From Verrucomicrobiota bacterium (GTDB lineage Bacteria; Verrucomicrobiota; Verrucomicrobiia; Chthoniobacterales; UBA10450), in assembly GCA_003218375.1 (NCBI GenBank), contig QHNH01000008.1, positions 1 through 64,000 of the forward strand: DNA of 64,000 nt, read 5' to 3'. The notes beneath the pieces were generated by a model. The model ran no database searches. It was given only the letters and a program-made list of their open reading frames with translations, and was not told where the DNA came from. Made by a program: the position numbers and the translations under genes. Position 1 is the stretch's first letter. Each line of letters opens with the position of its first letter. This document shows positions 54,425 to 63,485 of this stretch, one piece after another.

Positions 54425-54826
54425 ATGACGCGAAAAATTATCACACTCACGGCGGCGGCAGCGTTGTCGCTGGCCGGTCTCGTTTACCTCCAGGCCAAGG
54501 AACCGGGCGAGCACGGACCGAAACACGACGGCCCCGGCCCGCACCACATGATGATGGGGAATCCGCTCGAGCATTTGAGCAAGGACCTCAATCTCACCGA
54601 CGATCAGAAGACAAAGGTCCAGCCGATCATCGACCAGACCAAGCCGCAGATCGCCGCCATCCATAAGGAGGCGATGGAAAAAATGCACGCCCTGCTCGAA
54701 AGCGCCGGCGCGCAAATCCGGCCGCTCCTCACGCCGGAGCAGCAGCAAAAATTCGATGCGATGAAAAAGGCGCACGAAGACATGCGCAAGGCCGAGCAGG
54801 AAATGCACGACGCCCAGAAACTGTAA
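54425..54826 (+). CDS. Periplasmic LTXXQ (Spy-like) protein
   Basis: 133 residues. Signal peptide MTRKIITLTAAAALSLAGLV, then a His/Gly-rich stretch (GEHGPKHDGPGPHHMMMG, possible metal binding), then a helical hairpin with two LTxxQ motifs (LTDDQKTKV and LTPEQQQKF). Paralogue of the anchored protein in the divergent operon, but exported rather than anchored. With the shared promoter motif, it is the likely effector of the ECF module: a periplasmic chaperone or metal buffer. A good terminator follows. Confidence 0.85.
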   Translation: MTRKIITLTAAAALSLAGLVYLQAKEPGEHGPKHDGPGPHHMMMGNPLEHLSKDLNLTDDQKTKVQPIIDQTKPQIAAIHKEAMEKMHALLESAGAQIRPLLTPEQQQKFDAMKKAHEDMRKAEQEMHDAQKL

Positions 54827-54850
54827 CTGCGGTTACTGAAGGGGAAACAG

Positions 54851-54882
54851 ACGGCGGCGATCGCAGGGTCGCCGCCGTTTTT
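54851..54882 (+). terminator. Intrinsic terminator
   Basis: ACGGCGGCGA, eight-base loop, TCGCCGCCGT then TTTTTCTT. A perfect 10-bp GC-rich stem with a T-run, 25 bases after the LTXXQ gene stop. Confidence 0.88.
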
Positions 54883-54904
54883 CTTAGACGGCTTTGGCGC
54901 GGAC

Positions 54905-55143
54905 CAATCATTGGCGTTCAGCGCCAATGGTGCGGTTCATAATTAGCCTGGGGCGACGCCCCAGGTATTCGTGCCACGCCAACACGATCAGCGCTGAAAG
55001 CGCGATTCATCCGAGACCGGCGTCGCCTGCATGTCCGCGAACCGAATGCATTGACTCGCGCTTTCAGCGCTTCTTCGTCCGCATGAAACTCCTGGGGCGC
55101 TGCCCCAGGCTGGAATGAGACCGCGCCGTTGGCGCTTACGGAT
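54905..55143. repeat. CCTGGGGC-family multi-hairpin repeat
   Basis: CCTGGGGC-GAC-GCCCCAGG at 54947-54965 and CCTGGGGC-GCT-GCCCCAGG at 55091-55109 flank an inverted pair (CAGCGCTGAAAGCGCGATTC at 54989 and its near mirror at 55052-55071). TTGGCG...CGCCAA hairpins lie outside. Ends beside the APC permease stop codon. Confidence 0.82.
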
Positions 55144-55148
55144 CCCAA

Positions 55149-56477
55149 CTAGGTTTCAGCGCGAGGCGCCGCCCAACACCAATAGACCAGCGCGCCGAGC
55201 CCCAGGATCACAACTCCGATCCCGGCATTCTGCGGATAGCGCACCAGGGTACTGATGGCCAGGGTCCAACACGCAAGGACGAACACTCCAGTAGTCACGG
55301 GATGCCACGGCACCCGCACGAATTTTTCATTCGTCTCCTTTGGTTCTCTCCGGCGGAAGATGAACAACGCCGCGCCGGTAAGGCCGAAGAACAAAACGTC
55401 GATGGTCACGACGTAGTTGAGGATTTGCTCATACCTACCGGTCATCGCGACAAGCGCCGCCCACGCCCCTTGCAGGATAATCGCCACGACCGGCACCCGG
55501 GTTCGCTCGCTCAACTGCCCGACCGCCTTGAAGAAAACGCCGTCACGAGCCATCGCGTAATACACTCGCGGGGCTGTGAGAATGCTCTGGCTGAGAAAGC
55601 CGACGGTCGAGATCGCGATTCCGCAGGCGATAAGCTTTGCGCCTCGCGAACCGAGAGCCTGCCGCATGACCTCCGAAGCCGGAGTGTTGGTATTCGCAAG
55701 GCCCGCTGGCCCGAGCGCGCGAAGACAGACCCAGGTAACTAGGACATAGACAACGATCACGCCGGCGACCCCAATAAAAAGTCCGCGCGGCAGATCGCGC
55801 CGCGGATCGCGCATCTCGCCGCTGACAAAGCTTGCGGTTTGCCATCCGCCGTAGGCAAAGAGCACCGGCACCATCGCCGCGGCGAGACCCTGCCAGGCAT
55901 TGCCGGATTGCAGCGGAAGACTTGTCGTTAGGCCAGGCGCCGCCGGGGCCACCATCATCCAGCCAACGCCGATCAGCATGGCAATCGCGCCGAGCTTGGT
56001 GAGCATCAAAGCGCTCTGGACATTGCTCCCGGCGCGGATCCCGAAGCAATTGATCGCGGTCAAGATGGCCAACGTAATGGCCGCGACAGCCTGCTCCGGA
56101 ACTGGCAGGCCTGATAGTTCCCGAAAATATCGCCCGAAGATGATGGCAGCGCCGGCCATGCCGCCGGTTTGGACCACAAGCAGAAGAGTCCAGCCATACA
56201 AGAACGCGACGATTGGGTGGTAGGCATCGCGCAGATATGCATACTGTCCGCCCACTCGCGGCCGGAGGACAGCCAGCTCCGCATAGACGAACGCGCCGAT
56301 CAAGGCGATGGCGCCACCGATCAGCCACGCTCCCAGGATGAGCATGGGCGTGTGCACCTGCGACGCGACCACCGATGGGTTAACGAAGATGCCGGCGCCG
56401 ATGATGCCGCCCATTACGATCATGGTCGCGTCGAAGGCACCGAGGCGGCGGGCGAGAGAAGGTTCCGGCGAATTCAA
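55149..56477 (-). CDS. APC-family amino-acid permease
   Basis: 442 residues with twelve hydrophobic segments. The family's first helix motif is complete (MIVMGGIIGAGIFVNPSVVA), followed by GGAIALIGAFVYAELAVLRP-RVGGQYAYLRDA in TM2-3, the hallmark of the APC amino-acid/polyamine/organocation exchangers (LAT-like group, compare the Ser/Thr exchanger SteT). TM6-7 hold FAYGGWQTASFVSGEMRDPR. It is predicted to import or exchange an amino acid across the inner membrane; the substrate is open. Stands alone between repeats. Confidence 0.92.
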   Translation of the reverse strand: MNSPEPSLARRLGAFDATMIVMGGIIGAGIFVNPSVVASQVHTPMLILGAWLIGGAIALIGAFVYAELAVLRPRVGGQYAYLRDAYHPIVAFLYGWTLLLVVQTGGMAGAAIIFGRYFRELSGLPVPEQAVAAITLAILTAINCFGIRAGSNVQSALMLTKLGAIAMLIGVGWMMVAPAAPGLTTSLPLQSGNAWQGLAAAMVPVLFAYGGWQTASFVSGEMRDPRRDLPRGLFIGVAGVIVVYVLVTWVCLRALGPAGLANTNTPASEVMRQALGSRGAKLIACGIAISTVGFLSQSILTAPRVYYAMARDGVFFKAVGQLSERTRVPVVAIILQGAWAALVAMTGRYEQILNYVVTIDVLFFGLTGAALFIFRRREPKETNEKFVRVPWHPVTTGVFVLACWTLAISTLVRYPQNAGIGVVILGLGALVYWCWAAPRAET

Positions 56478-56516
56478 TTTCCCAGTCGAACGAATTGCCG
56501 CGTCATTTGCAAGTCT

Positions 56517-56611
56517 AGGTAGGGACGCTTTTCCGAAGCGTCCGACTTATCGAGAGAAAAAATCGCGTTAATTGAAGAATAGTCGGACGCTTCGGAAAAG
56601 CGTCCCTACCT
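56517..56611. repeat. GGTAGGGACGC inverted repeat, copy 1
   Basis: AGGTAGGGACGCTTTTCCGA-AGCGTCCGACT mirrored by AGTCGGACGCTTCGGAAAAG-CGTCCCTACCT with about 35 AT-rich bases between. Each arm is itself a hairpin. The sister copy is at 61221. Confidence 0.88.
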
Positions 56612-56628
56612 GAGAGCACGGCGCGCGC

Positions 56629-57259
56629 TTACGGAAGGTTATAAACCTCGACGAGGCCCACGCCCGTTCCGCGGTTCTTCCCAGCGACGATCGCAGTGTA
56701 GGTCCCCGGAACCAGGCTGGTCGCCAGCGCGGACTCGAGCGGATTCGATGGCGCGAGACCATTCGCACTGATCTGCGCCGCCTGGCTGGCATTGTCCTGC
56801 CAGTTATCGTTTCCGATCACGAGCGCGCCGTTATTATCGTGCAACTCGAGCGTTGGATCGAGAAGGGGATTGGTTATGCCTGACTGCGCAAGCGAAGGTC
56901 CGATCGCGCGCACCACGACTTTCGCGGCGCCGACGTTATTCCCGACAATAAAGCCTGCGATCAGCACATTGTTGCCAGTCTGGACCGAAGCGCGTCCGCT
57001 GATGTTACCCAAGCGCGAAGAGGCGGCCCGATCGACGTCATAGATCTCTAACAGACCTACGCCCGTGGAGTTACTTTGTCCTCGAATGATGGCTGTGTAG
57101 TTCCCAGGCTGGAGCGTGCTGACAATGGCTGACTCGAGATCGCTCGTTGGTGCTAGCTGCGGCCGTGCCCGTGTTAATGAAGCCGCGCCACCGCCGAAAT
57201 CTGCAATCCAATTGGGTACTCCGAACCGAATTCTTTGTGCGGACGTATGCCGCGTAAAT
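56629..57259 (-). pseudogene. Decayed 3' end of a C-terminal-module protein
   Basis: The minus-strand frame is open from a TGA near 57260 to the stop at 56629. It encodes one complete ~120-residue module (LGNISGRASVQTG, NVLIAGFIVGN, VRAIGPSLAQSG, PTLELHDNNGA, NDNWQDNAS, ESALATSLVPGTYTAIVAGK, GVGLVEVYNLP) preceded by the last ~55 residues of another (LAPTSDLESAIVSTLQPGNY, STGVGLLEIYDVDR). These match the two modules of the secreted protein at 46989-49079. No start codon with a signal peptide precedes it. Upstream is non-homologous sequence and then the divergent erythromycin-esterase gene. Best read as a truncated remnant; an ATG at 57012 could express a leaderless single module. Confidence 0.7.
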
Positions 57260-57260
57260 C

Positions 57261-58586
57261 ATGATGACGCTGACAAAGGCCGCCGATTCTGTCGCCGCGG
57301 TGGCTCACCCGGGGGCCATTGAGTCCGACTACGAGCCGCTCCGGCAAAGGGCCGGGGATCGTCAGGTTGTTTTGATCGGGGAAGCCTCCCACGGCACCCA
57401 TGAATTTTACGAAATCCGAGTGGAGCTGACGAAACGGTTGATTGCGGAAAACGGTTTCCGCTCGCTCGCGGTCGAAGCGGATTGGCCGGATGCGCTGCGG
57501 GTTCATCGTTACGTCCAGGGTTCGGGCGTCGATGCCACCGCTGAGGCCGCGCTCGGCGATTTCAAACGCTTTCCCCAATGGATGTGGCGCAATACGGTGG
57601 TGCTGGAATTTGTCGAATGGCTCCGGCAATGGAACCGAGCCCATCCAAACTCGCAGGCCGGCTTCTACGGCATGGATCTTTACAGTTTGCATTCGTCAAT
57701 CACGGAAGTGCTGCGTTATCTTGACGAAGTCGATCCGGCCGCGGCCCGGCGAGCGCGCCAGCGTTATGCTTGCTTCGAGGATTTTGGCGACCCACAGCTC
57801 TACGGTTACGCCGCCGAAAAGGGAATGAGCGAGCCGTGTGAAGACGAGGTCGTAGCCCAGTTGATGGAACTGCGAAGGCGCGCCGGCGATATGATGCAGG
57901 CAGATGGCAAGCGCGCGGCGGCGGAGTTTTTTTATGCGGAGCAGAATGCGCGTCTGATCGCGAATGCCGAACGGTATTACCGCTCGATGTTTAAAGGACG
58001 CGCTTCCTCCTGGAACCTGCGCGACCAGCACATGGCTGGAACTATCCAGTCACTTCTCACTCATCTTGATAGCGGCCGAAGTAAGATCGTGGTTTGGGCG
58101 CATAACTCTCATCTGGGCGACGCGCGCGCGACGGAGATGAGCCAGCGCGGAGAGTTAAACGTGGGTCAGTTGATCCGCCAGAAATTCGGGGAAGACGCGT
58201 TCCTGCTCGGCTTCAGCACTTATAAGGGGACCGTAACCGCCGCCGATGATTGGGGTTCCCCAGCCAGGCGTAAACAGGTCCGCCCGGGGATGGGCGGCAG
58301 TTACGAAGAACTTTTTCATGCTACCGGCATTCCCCGTTTCTGGGTCGACCTGCGCGAAACGGCGGATGACGCCAGAGACGCCCTGCAGGGGCCGCGGCTC
58401 GAGCGCGCCATTGGGGTAATCTATCGGCCCGAGACAGAACGCTGGAGCCATTATTTCGAGGCGCGCCTCGCCCAGCAGTTCGATGCTATCATCCACGTAG
58501 ACGACACTCGCGCGCTTACTCCCTTGGAACGGTCTGGCGAATGGGAGCGGGGAGAATTGCCCGAGACATTTCCGAGCGGCATCTAG
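57261..58586 (+). CDS. Erythromycin esterase-like protein
   Basis: 441 residues, the usual length of the family. Motifs: VVLIGEASHGTHEFYEIRVE (catalytic His and Glu region), GFRSLAVEADWPDALRVHRY, FYGMDLYSLHSSITEVLRYL, RDQHMAGTIQSLL and VVWAHNSHLGDARATEM (second active His). The family includes EreA/EreB macrolide esterases and succinoglycan-synthesis proteins; most environmental members have unknown substrates. Start is either of two adjacent ATGs (57261 or 57264). No resistance-gene neighbours or mobile element suggest recent capture, so a macrolide role is possible but unproven. Confidence 0.88.
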   Translation: MMTLTKAADSVAAVAHPGAIESDYEPLRQRAGDRQVVLIGEASHGTHEFYEIRVELTKRLIAENGFRSLAVEADWPDALRVHRYVQGSGVDATAEAALGDFKRFPQWMWRNTVVLEFVEWLRQWNRAHPNSQAGFYGMDLYSLHSSITEVLRYLDEVDPAAARRARQRYACFEDFGDPQLYGYAAEKGMSEPCEDEVVAQLMELRRRAGDMMQADGKRAAAEFFYAEQNARLIANAERYYRSMFKGRASSWNLRDQHMAGTIQSLLTHLDSGRSKIVVWAHNSHLGDARATEMSQRGELNVGQLIRQKFGEDAFLLGFSTYKGTVTAADDWGSPARRKQVRPGMGGSYEELFHATGIPRFWVDLRETADDARDALQGPRLERAIGVIYRPETERWSHYFEARLAQQFDAIIHVDDTRALTPLERSGEWERGELPETFPSGI

Positions 58587-58651
58587 GCGACCGCTCCTTC
58601 ACGGCGCCGAAATACATCCGCGCCGCTGTGCGGCGGCGTAACTCTTTTGTT

Positions 58652-59110
58652 ATGCCAGAAAAAGAAACAATAGAACGTGCTCGCAAAGATGCCGAGGAAG
58701 GCAAGGCGCCGTCTACCCAGGCGGGCGAATTTGTTCGCGAGGAAATGGAACATATCCGCGAGGGGGAACATGGCGCGCGCTCTGCCAAACAGGCAATCGC
58801 GATCGGACTGTCCAAGGCGCGGCGCGCGGGCGTGAAGCTACCGCCGCCAGACAAGGGTGCGACGTCAAAACGAACGAGGAAACAGGCAAAACGCGACCTG
58901 AAAAAGGCGCGAACTCGTCGGAAGAAAAAACCATCGCGCGCCCGCTCTCGTGCCGTCAAGAAAGCGCTCAAGCGCGAGCCGCGTTCCGCCGCTTCCCACC
59001 GCGCCTTGTCACGACAGGCTCGTTCGACGGCGCGCAAACGCAGCGCAGCGAGCCGTTCGCGCGCCGCGAAAAAAGCAGCCGCGACCAGAAAACGAAAGCG
59101 AAAGCACTGA
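58652..59110 (+). CDS. Small DUF6496-like protein with a highly basic tail
   Basis: 152 residues from the ATG at 58652. The N-terminal ~65 residues (MPEKETIERARKDAEEGKAP, STQAGEFVREEMEHIREGEH, AIAIGLSKARRAGVK) match DUF6496-type proteins. After that the chain is an extended Lys/Arg/Ala/Ser tail (KRTRKQAKRDLKKARTRRKK...) ending KRKRKH. The tail resembles histone-H1-like bacterial proteins and should bind nucleic acid. Fifteen bases before the next small basic gene. Role unknown. Confidence 0.82.
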   Translation: MPEKETIERARKDAEEGKAPSTQAGEFVREEMEHIREGEHGARSAKQAIAIGLSKARRAGVKLPPPDKGATSKRTRKQAKRDLKKARTRRKKKPSRARSRAVKKALKREPRSAASHRALSRQARSTARKRSAASRSRAAKKAAATRKRKRKH

Positions 59111-59124
59111 GAACCGACCGGCTA

Positions 59125-59277
59125 ATGGCAACAAGGAAACAGACAACTGCTGCTCGGCGAAACATTCGCAAGGCCGCCCGGGCTGCGAAACGAAAGCGAA
59201 CTATTGCTCATCTACCTGCGAAAGTCCGAACTGCGTTAGGAAAAGAGGGAGCGAAAGCAGCCAGGAAACGTCGATAA
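59125..59277 (+). CDS. 50-residue basic protein
   Basis: A short frame with a normal ATG and TAA. The product begins MATRKQTTAARRNIRKAARA, continues AKRKRTIAHLPAKVRTALG and ends KEGAKAARKRR. About a third of the residues are Lys or Arg. It follows the DUF6496-like gene by 14 bases on the same strand, so likely the same transcript. Composition and the conserved-looking LPAKVRTALGKEGA segment argue for a real small nucleic-acid-binding protein. No experimental role can be assigned. Confidence 0.72.
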   Translation: MATRKQTTAARRNIRKAARAAKRKRTIAHLPAKVRTALGKEGAKAARKRR

Positions 59278-59344
59278 GATAGCTTACCGCCTTTAATTTG
59301 TACATCGTAATGCCTGACGACAGCCCACGGCTTTGAGGCAATCG

Positions 59345-59770
59345 TTAGTCTCTGCGCTTTTCGTCGAAGTCGATTAGCTCGGGGATTGTGACAATGTCCG
59401 TCCGGTCGGTTATGCCGCATCTTTGCTTTCCTTCCTCCAGGAGCGGCGAAGCGAAATCGTTCCAGCCGAGCTTTGAAACAAATCCATTCCAGACCAAGAG
59501 ATCACCTTCATTGAGTCGCCGGCCATTGGCGTAGCACCATTCCAGGATCTCTTCATCGGTCCCGCCCTTGAGCACGCGCTGGCGCAGGACGCCATAGTTC
59601 ACGCGGAGGAAATTCGTGCAGGCGCCATCGGCCGTTCTGGGTCTGCCCAAATTGGCGTGATAATCCTCCGGCAACTCGCCAGCTCCGTGCAGGCGAATCT
59701 TGTCCAGCATCCGCGGGAAATACATCATGCCGCCGGTCATCTCCTTCGGGCTTTTCGGGTAGGTGCTCAT
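59345..59770 (-). CDS. DUF5069 protein (copy 1)
   Basis: 141 residues. Landmarks of the family: SPKEMTGGMMYFPRMLDKIR, LPEDYHANLG and DEEILEWCYANGRRLNEGD. DUF5069 proteins are small, cytosolic and of unknown function. A second, diverged copy is at 62867-63331 on the other strand. Convergent with the small basic gene. Confidence 0.85.
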   Translation of the reverse strand: MSTYPKSPKEMTGGMMYFPRMLDKIRLHGAGELPEDYHANLGRPRTADGACTNFLRVNYGVLRQRVLKGGTDEEILEWCYANGRRLNEGDLLVWNGFVSKLGWNDFASPLLEEGKQRCGITDRTDIVTIPELIDFDEKRRD

Positions 59771-59831
59771 ACCTGCGACTTAATCGCAGTTCTGCCTACC
59801 TCGCAAACGAAACGCGGGATGAGAGCCTGAG

Positions 59832-60036
59832 TGAATCGCGCCTACAGCGCTGGCGCTCTCGCGTTGCACGGTGCCCTGGGGCGTTGCCCCAGGCTGCTTA
59901 TGAATAGCGCCCTTGGCGCTAGACAGAGTCGCGTGAAGTTGGCTTTAGCGCCAAGGGCGCGTTCTCTCATAGAAGCCTGGGGCAGCGCCCCAGGATTACG
60001 GTCCAATGACGGACCCAGCGCTGAAAGCGCGATTCA
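59832..60036. repeat. CCTGGGGC-family multi-hairpin repeat
   Basis: CCTGGGGC-GTT-GCCCCAGG at 59875-59893 and CCTGGGGC-AGC-GCCCCAGG at 59976-59994. The outer pair TGAATCGCGCCTACAGCGCT and AGCGCTGAAAGCGCGATTCA is at 59832 and 60017, and GCGCCCTTGGCGC and GCGCCAAGGGCGC lie inside. The open frame that runs through it into kynA is not coding. Confidence 0.82.
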
Positions 60037-60072
60037 ACGCAGGCGTATCGCGCATTTCGCATCCCGCGCGCG

Positions 60073-60105
60073 TCACTTGTCACTTGTCACTTGTCACTTG
60101 TCACT
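60073..60105 (+). repeat. CACTTGT tandem heptamer
   Basis: CACTTGT repeated four times with a fifth partial copy, in the 5' region of tryptophan dioxygenase, ending 20 bases before its start codon. Too regular to be chance; could be a slippage-prone tract. Confidence 0.8.
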
Positions 60106-60124
60106 GCGTTGGCGAGAGTCCGCC

Positions 60125-61216
60125 ATGGATTGCCCGTTCAAGACTGACGAGGAGCCCGCCTACTACGGCAGTTACCTTGCGGTCGATAAGCTCCTCTCGT
60201 TGCAGGCGCCCCTCAGCCTTATCGAAGGGAAGCTTCACGCTCACGACGAGATGCTCTTTATTATCGTCCACCAAACCTACGAGCTTTGGTTCAAACAGAT
60301 CCTGCACGAATTGAAGGCGTGCTGCGATGTCCTCCAGAAACCTTCCGCCGATGACGACGGTCCGGACATGAACGTGGTGGTGCATCGTTTGAAACGGATC
60401 GTGGAAATCTGGAAGCTCCTAAACCAGCAGGTGGACGTCCTGGAAACGATGACGCCGCTCGATTTTCTCGACTTCCGTTCCAGCCTCGAAGGCGCTTCCG
60501 GCTTTCAAAGCACCCAGTTCCGGCAGATCGAAGCGACCCTCGGATTGCGGATGGAGAACCGGTTTCGGCCGGATTACTATAAGCACACCGAGATAGGCGG
60601 TTTCAACCCGGCAGACTACCAGACGATCGTCGAAGCGGAGAAGGGCACTTCCCTCCTGCGATTGGTCGAGCAATGGTTGCGGCGCATGCCGTTTTTCGGT
60701 GACGCTTTCTGGCAAAATTGGAACGGAGAAGAAACGGACGCGACCAACACGGCAACGCCCAAGTTCTGGAAGGGCTATCGAAAACTGTATGAAGCCAGCC
60801 TGTCCGAGCGCGATGAAAGAGCCGATCTTCTCAGCAAGTTCGACGAGACGTTTTTTAAGAGCGGTGCCGGCGATTTTTCGGCGCAAGCATTGCGTGCCGC
60901 TCTTTTTATCATGCTTTATCGCGACGAGCCGCTCTTTCGTCTGCCCTTTGCGCTGCTTAACAGTTTGATAGAGATCGACGAGCAACTGGCTAACTTCCGT
61001 TACCGTCATTTACAGATGGTCCGCCGAATGATCGGCACGAGGATAGGAACCGGCGGCAGCAGCGGCGAGCAATATCTCCAAGGCGCCGTGAACAAGAACT
61101 ACATCTACAAAGAGCTGGCCGGCATTATCACTTTCCTGATCGAAAGACGGAACCTTCCGAAGTTGCCGGAGCGCCTTCACCAGGCTTTGCGCTTTAGCTC
61201 GACCGAACGCGACTAA
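60125..61216 (+). CDS. kynA: Tryptophan 2,3-dioxygenase
   Basis: 363 residues from the ATG at 60125; the open frame upstream is repeat sequence. The heme enzyme opens the indole ring of L-Trp to N-formylkynurenine, the first step of the kynurenine route. Visible: ISLIE-like substrate region (APLSLIEGKLHAHDEMLFII), VHQTYELWFKQILHEL (distal His of the active site), TPLDFLDFRSSL, SGFQSTQFRQIEATLG, and RYRHLQMVRRMIGTRIGTGG-SSGEQYL with the proximal heme His. The other kynurenine-pathway genes are not nearby. Ribosome site weak (GCGAGAG). Confidence 0.95.
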   Translation: MDCPFKTDEEPAYYGSYLAVDKLLSLQAPLSLIEGKLHAHDEMLFIIVHQTYELWFKQILHELKACCDVLQKPSADDDGPDMNVVVHRLKRIVEIWKLLNQQVDVLETMTPLDFLDFRSSLEGASGFQSTQFRQIEATLGLRMENRFRPDYYKHTEIGGFNPADYQTIVEAEKGTSLLRLVEQWLRRMPFFGDAFWQNWNGEETDATNTATPKFWKGYRKLYEASLSERDERADLLSKFDETFFKSGAGDFSAQALRAALFIMLYRDEPLFRLPFALLNSLIEIDEQLANFRYRHLQMVRRMIGTRIGTGGSSGEQYLQGAVNKNYIYKELAGIITFLIERRNLPKLPERLHQALRFSSTERD

Positions 61217-61220
61217 CTGC

Positions 61221-61310
61221 AGGTAGGGACGCTTTTCCGAAGCGTCCGACTTATCTCAGAGATGGGTCGATAGCAGAATAGTCGGACGCCTCGGAAAGGC
61301 GTCCCTACCT
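61221..61310. repeat. GGTAGGGACGC inverted repeat, copy 2
   Basis: Same arms as the element at 56517: AGGTAGGGACGCTTTTCCGA on the left; the right arm has two matched changes (GGACGCCTCGGAAAGGCGTC). It separates the convergent kynA and gdhA genes. Confidence 0.88.
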
Positions 61311-61312
61311 GA

Positions 61313-62722
<1,410 letters not shown>

Positions 62723-62866
62723 TTAGGAAGGTGTTTTGCCCGTCGGGACCATCGCCGAAGCGCGCGAAGAATGTTTCATGAACGCGTGGGAGCCTATTCT
62801 GGATTGGAAATCGAACAGAAGCAAAATCTTTGACCTCCTGCCGCCGTGGCCAATAGTCGACTGATC

Positions 62867-63331
62867 ATGCCTGACGCACCGCAAATTTCCGCACCGGATC
62901 TGACGAAACGACCGCCCCGAAGCCCCCGCTGCCGCCTCGGTGGCTACGTCATCCTGGCCCGGCTCCTCGATAAGGGCCGCGCCACCATCGCCGGGACGAA
63001 CGGCGAGTTTACCTACGACGCGCCCATCGATCAGCACATCAAGGATTTCCTCGGCCTCGATCTCGCGGCGTTGCGCGAACAGCTGGCGGCCGGAAAAGGT
63101 GATGGCGAAATTCTCGAATGGATAAATGCGAATGCGACGCACAAACGCGCGGCCTGGGAGATCGAGCAATGGAGCAGCTTCATGGATCGCCGCGGCCCCA
63201 GTGGTGACGTCGAGACGCTGCAATTCTTTGCCGAGTCCGTCGGCAAGTTCGCAAAAGACCGGGAAGACATTAAGACTTGGTTCGACCTCGTCGATCTCGA
63301 CGATCATGTGAGCTTCGACGGCAAGGCATGA
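62867..63331 (+). CDS. DUF5069 protein (copy 2)
   Basis: 154 residues from the ATG at 62867; a GTG seven codons upstream is possible. Family core is clear: APDLTKRPPRSPRCRLGGYV, ILARLLDKGRATIAGTNGEF, DGEILEWINAN. More typical of DUF5069 than copy 1. Function unknown. Divergent from gdhA across a 192-base gap in which no clear promoter was picked out. Confidence 0.87.
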   Translation: MPDAPQISAPDLTKRPPRSPRCRLGGYVILARLLDKGRATIAGTNGEFTYDAPIDQHIKDFLGLDLAALREQLAAGKGDGEILEWINANATHKRAAWEIEQWSSFMDRRGPSGDVETLQFFAESVGKFAKDREDIKTWFDLVDLDDHVSFDGKA

Positions 63332-63354
63332 ACGCAGCGCAACCAGCCGAAGGC

Positions 63355-63473
63355 ACCCTCATCCTAACCTTCTCCCTTAGGGAGAAGGAACTGTCTTTAC
63401 AGGATATCGATCTGTTAGTCTCTTGGCGAATGCCGCTTCCTCTCCCTTTGGGAGAGGGCAGGGTGAGGGCCAT
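63355..63473. repeat. CCCTCATCCTAACCTTCTCCC repeat pair, copy 2
   Basis: CCTTCTCCCTTAGGGAGAAGG hairpin (63367-63387) mirrored by TCTCCCTTTGGGAGAGG and AGGGTGAGGG at 63441-63471. Same family as 52428-52516. Ends 13 bases before the K+ channel start. Confidence 0.78.
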
Positions 63474-63485
63474 TGGTTTGCCGCG

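Noticed and set aside
58950-59282. 110-codon frame overlapping the basic-protein genes
   Set aside because: Out of frame with both; it has no start signal, and the two in-frame genes explain the region.
59831-60124. 98-codon N-terminal extension of tryptophan dioxygenase
   Set aside because: It translates repeat hairpins and the CACTTGT tract; the family length and conserved start fit the ATG at 60125.
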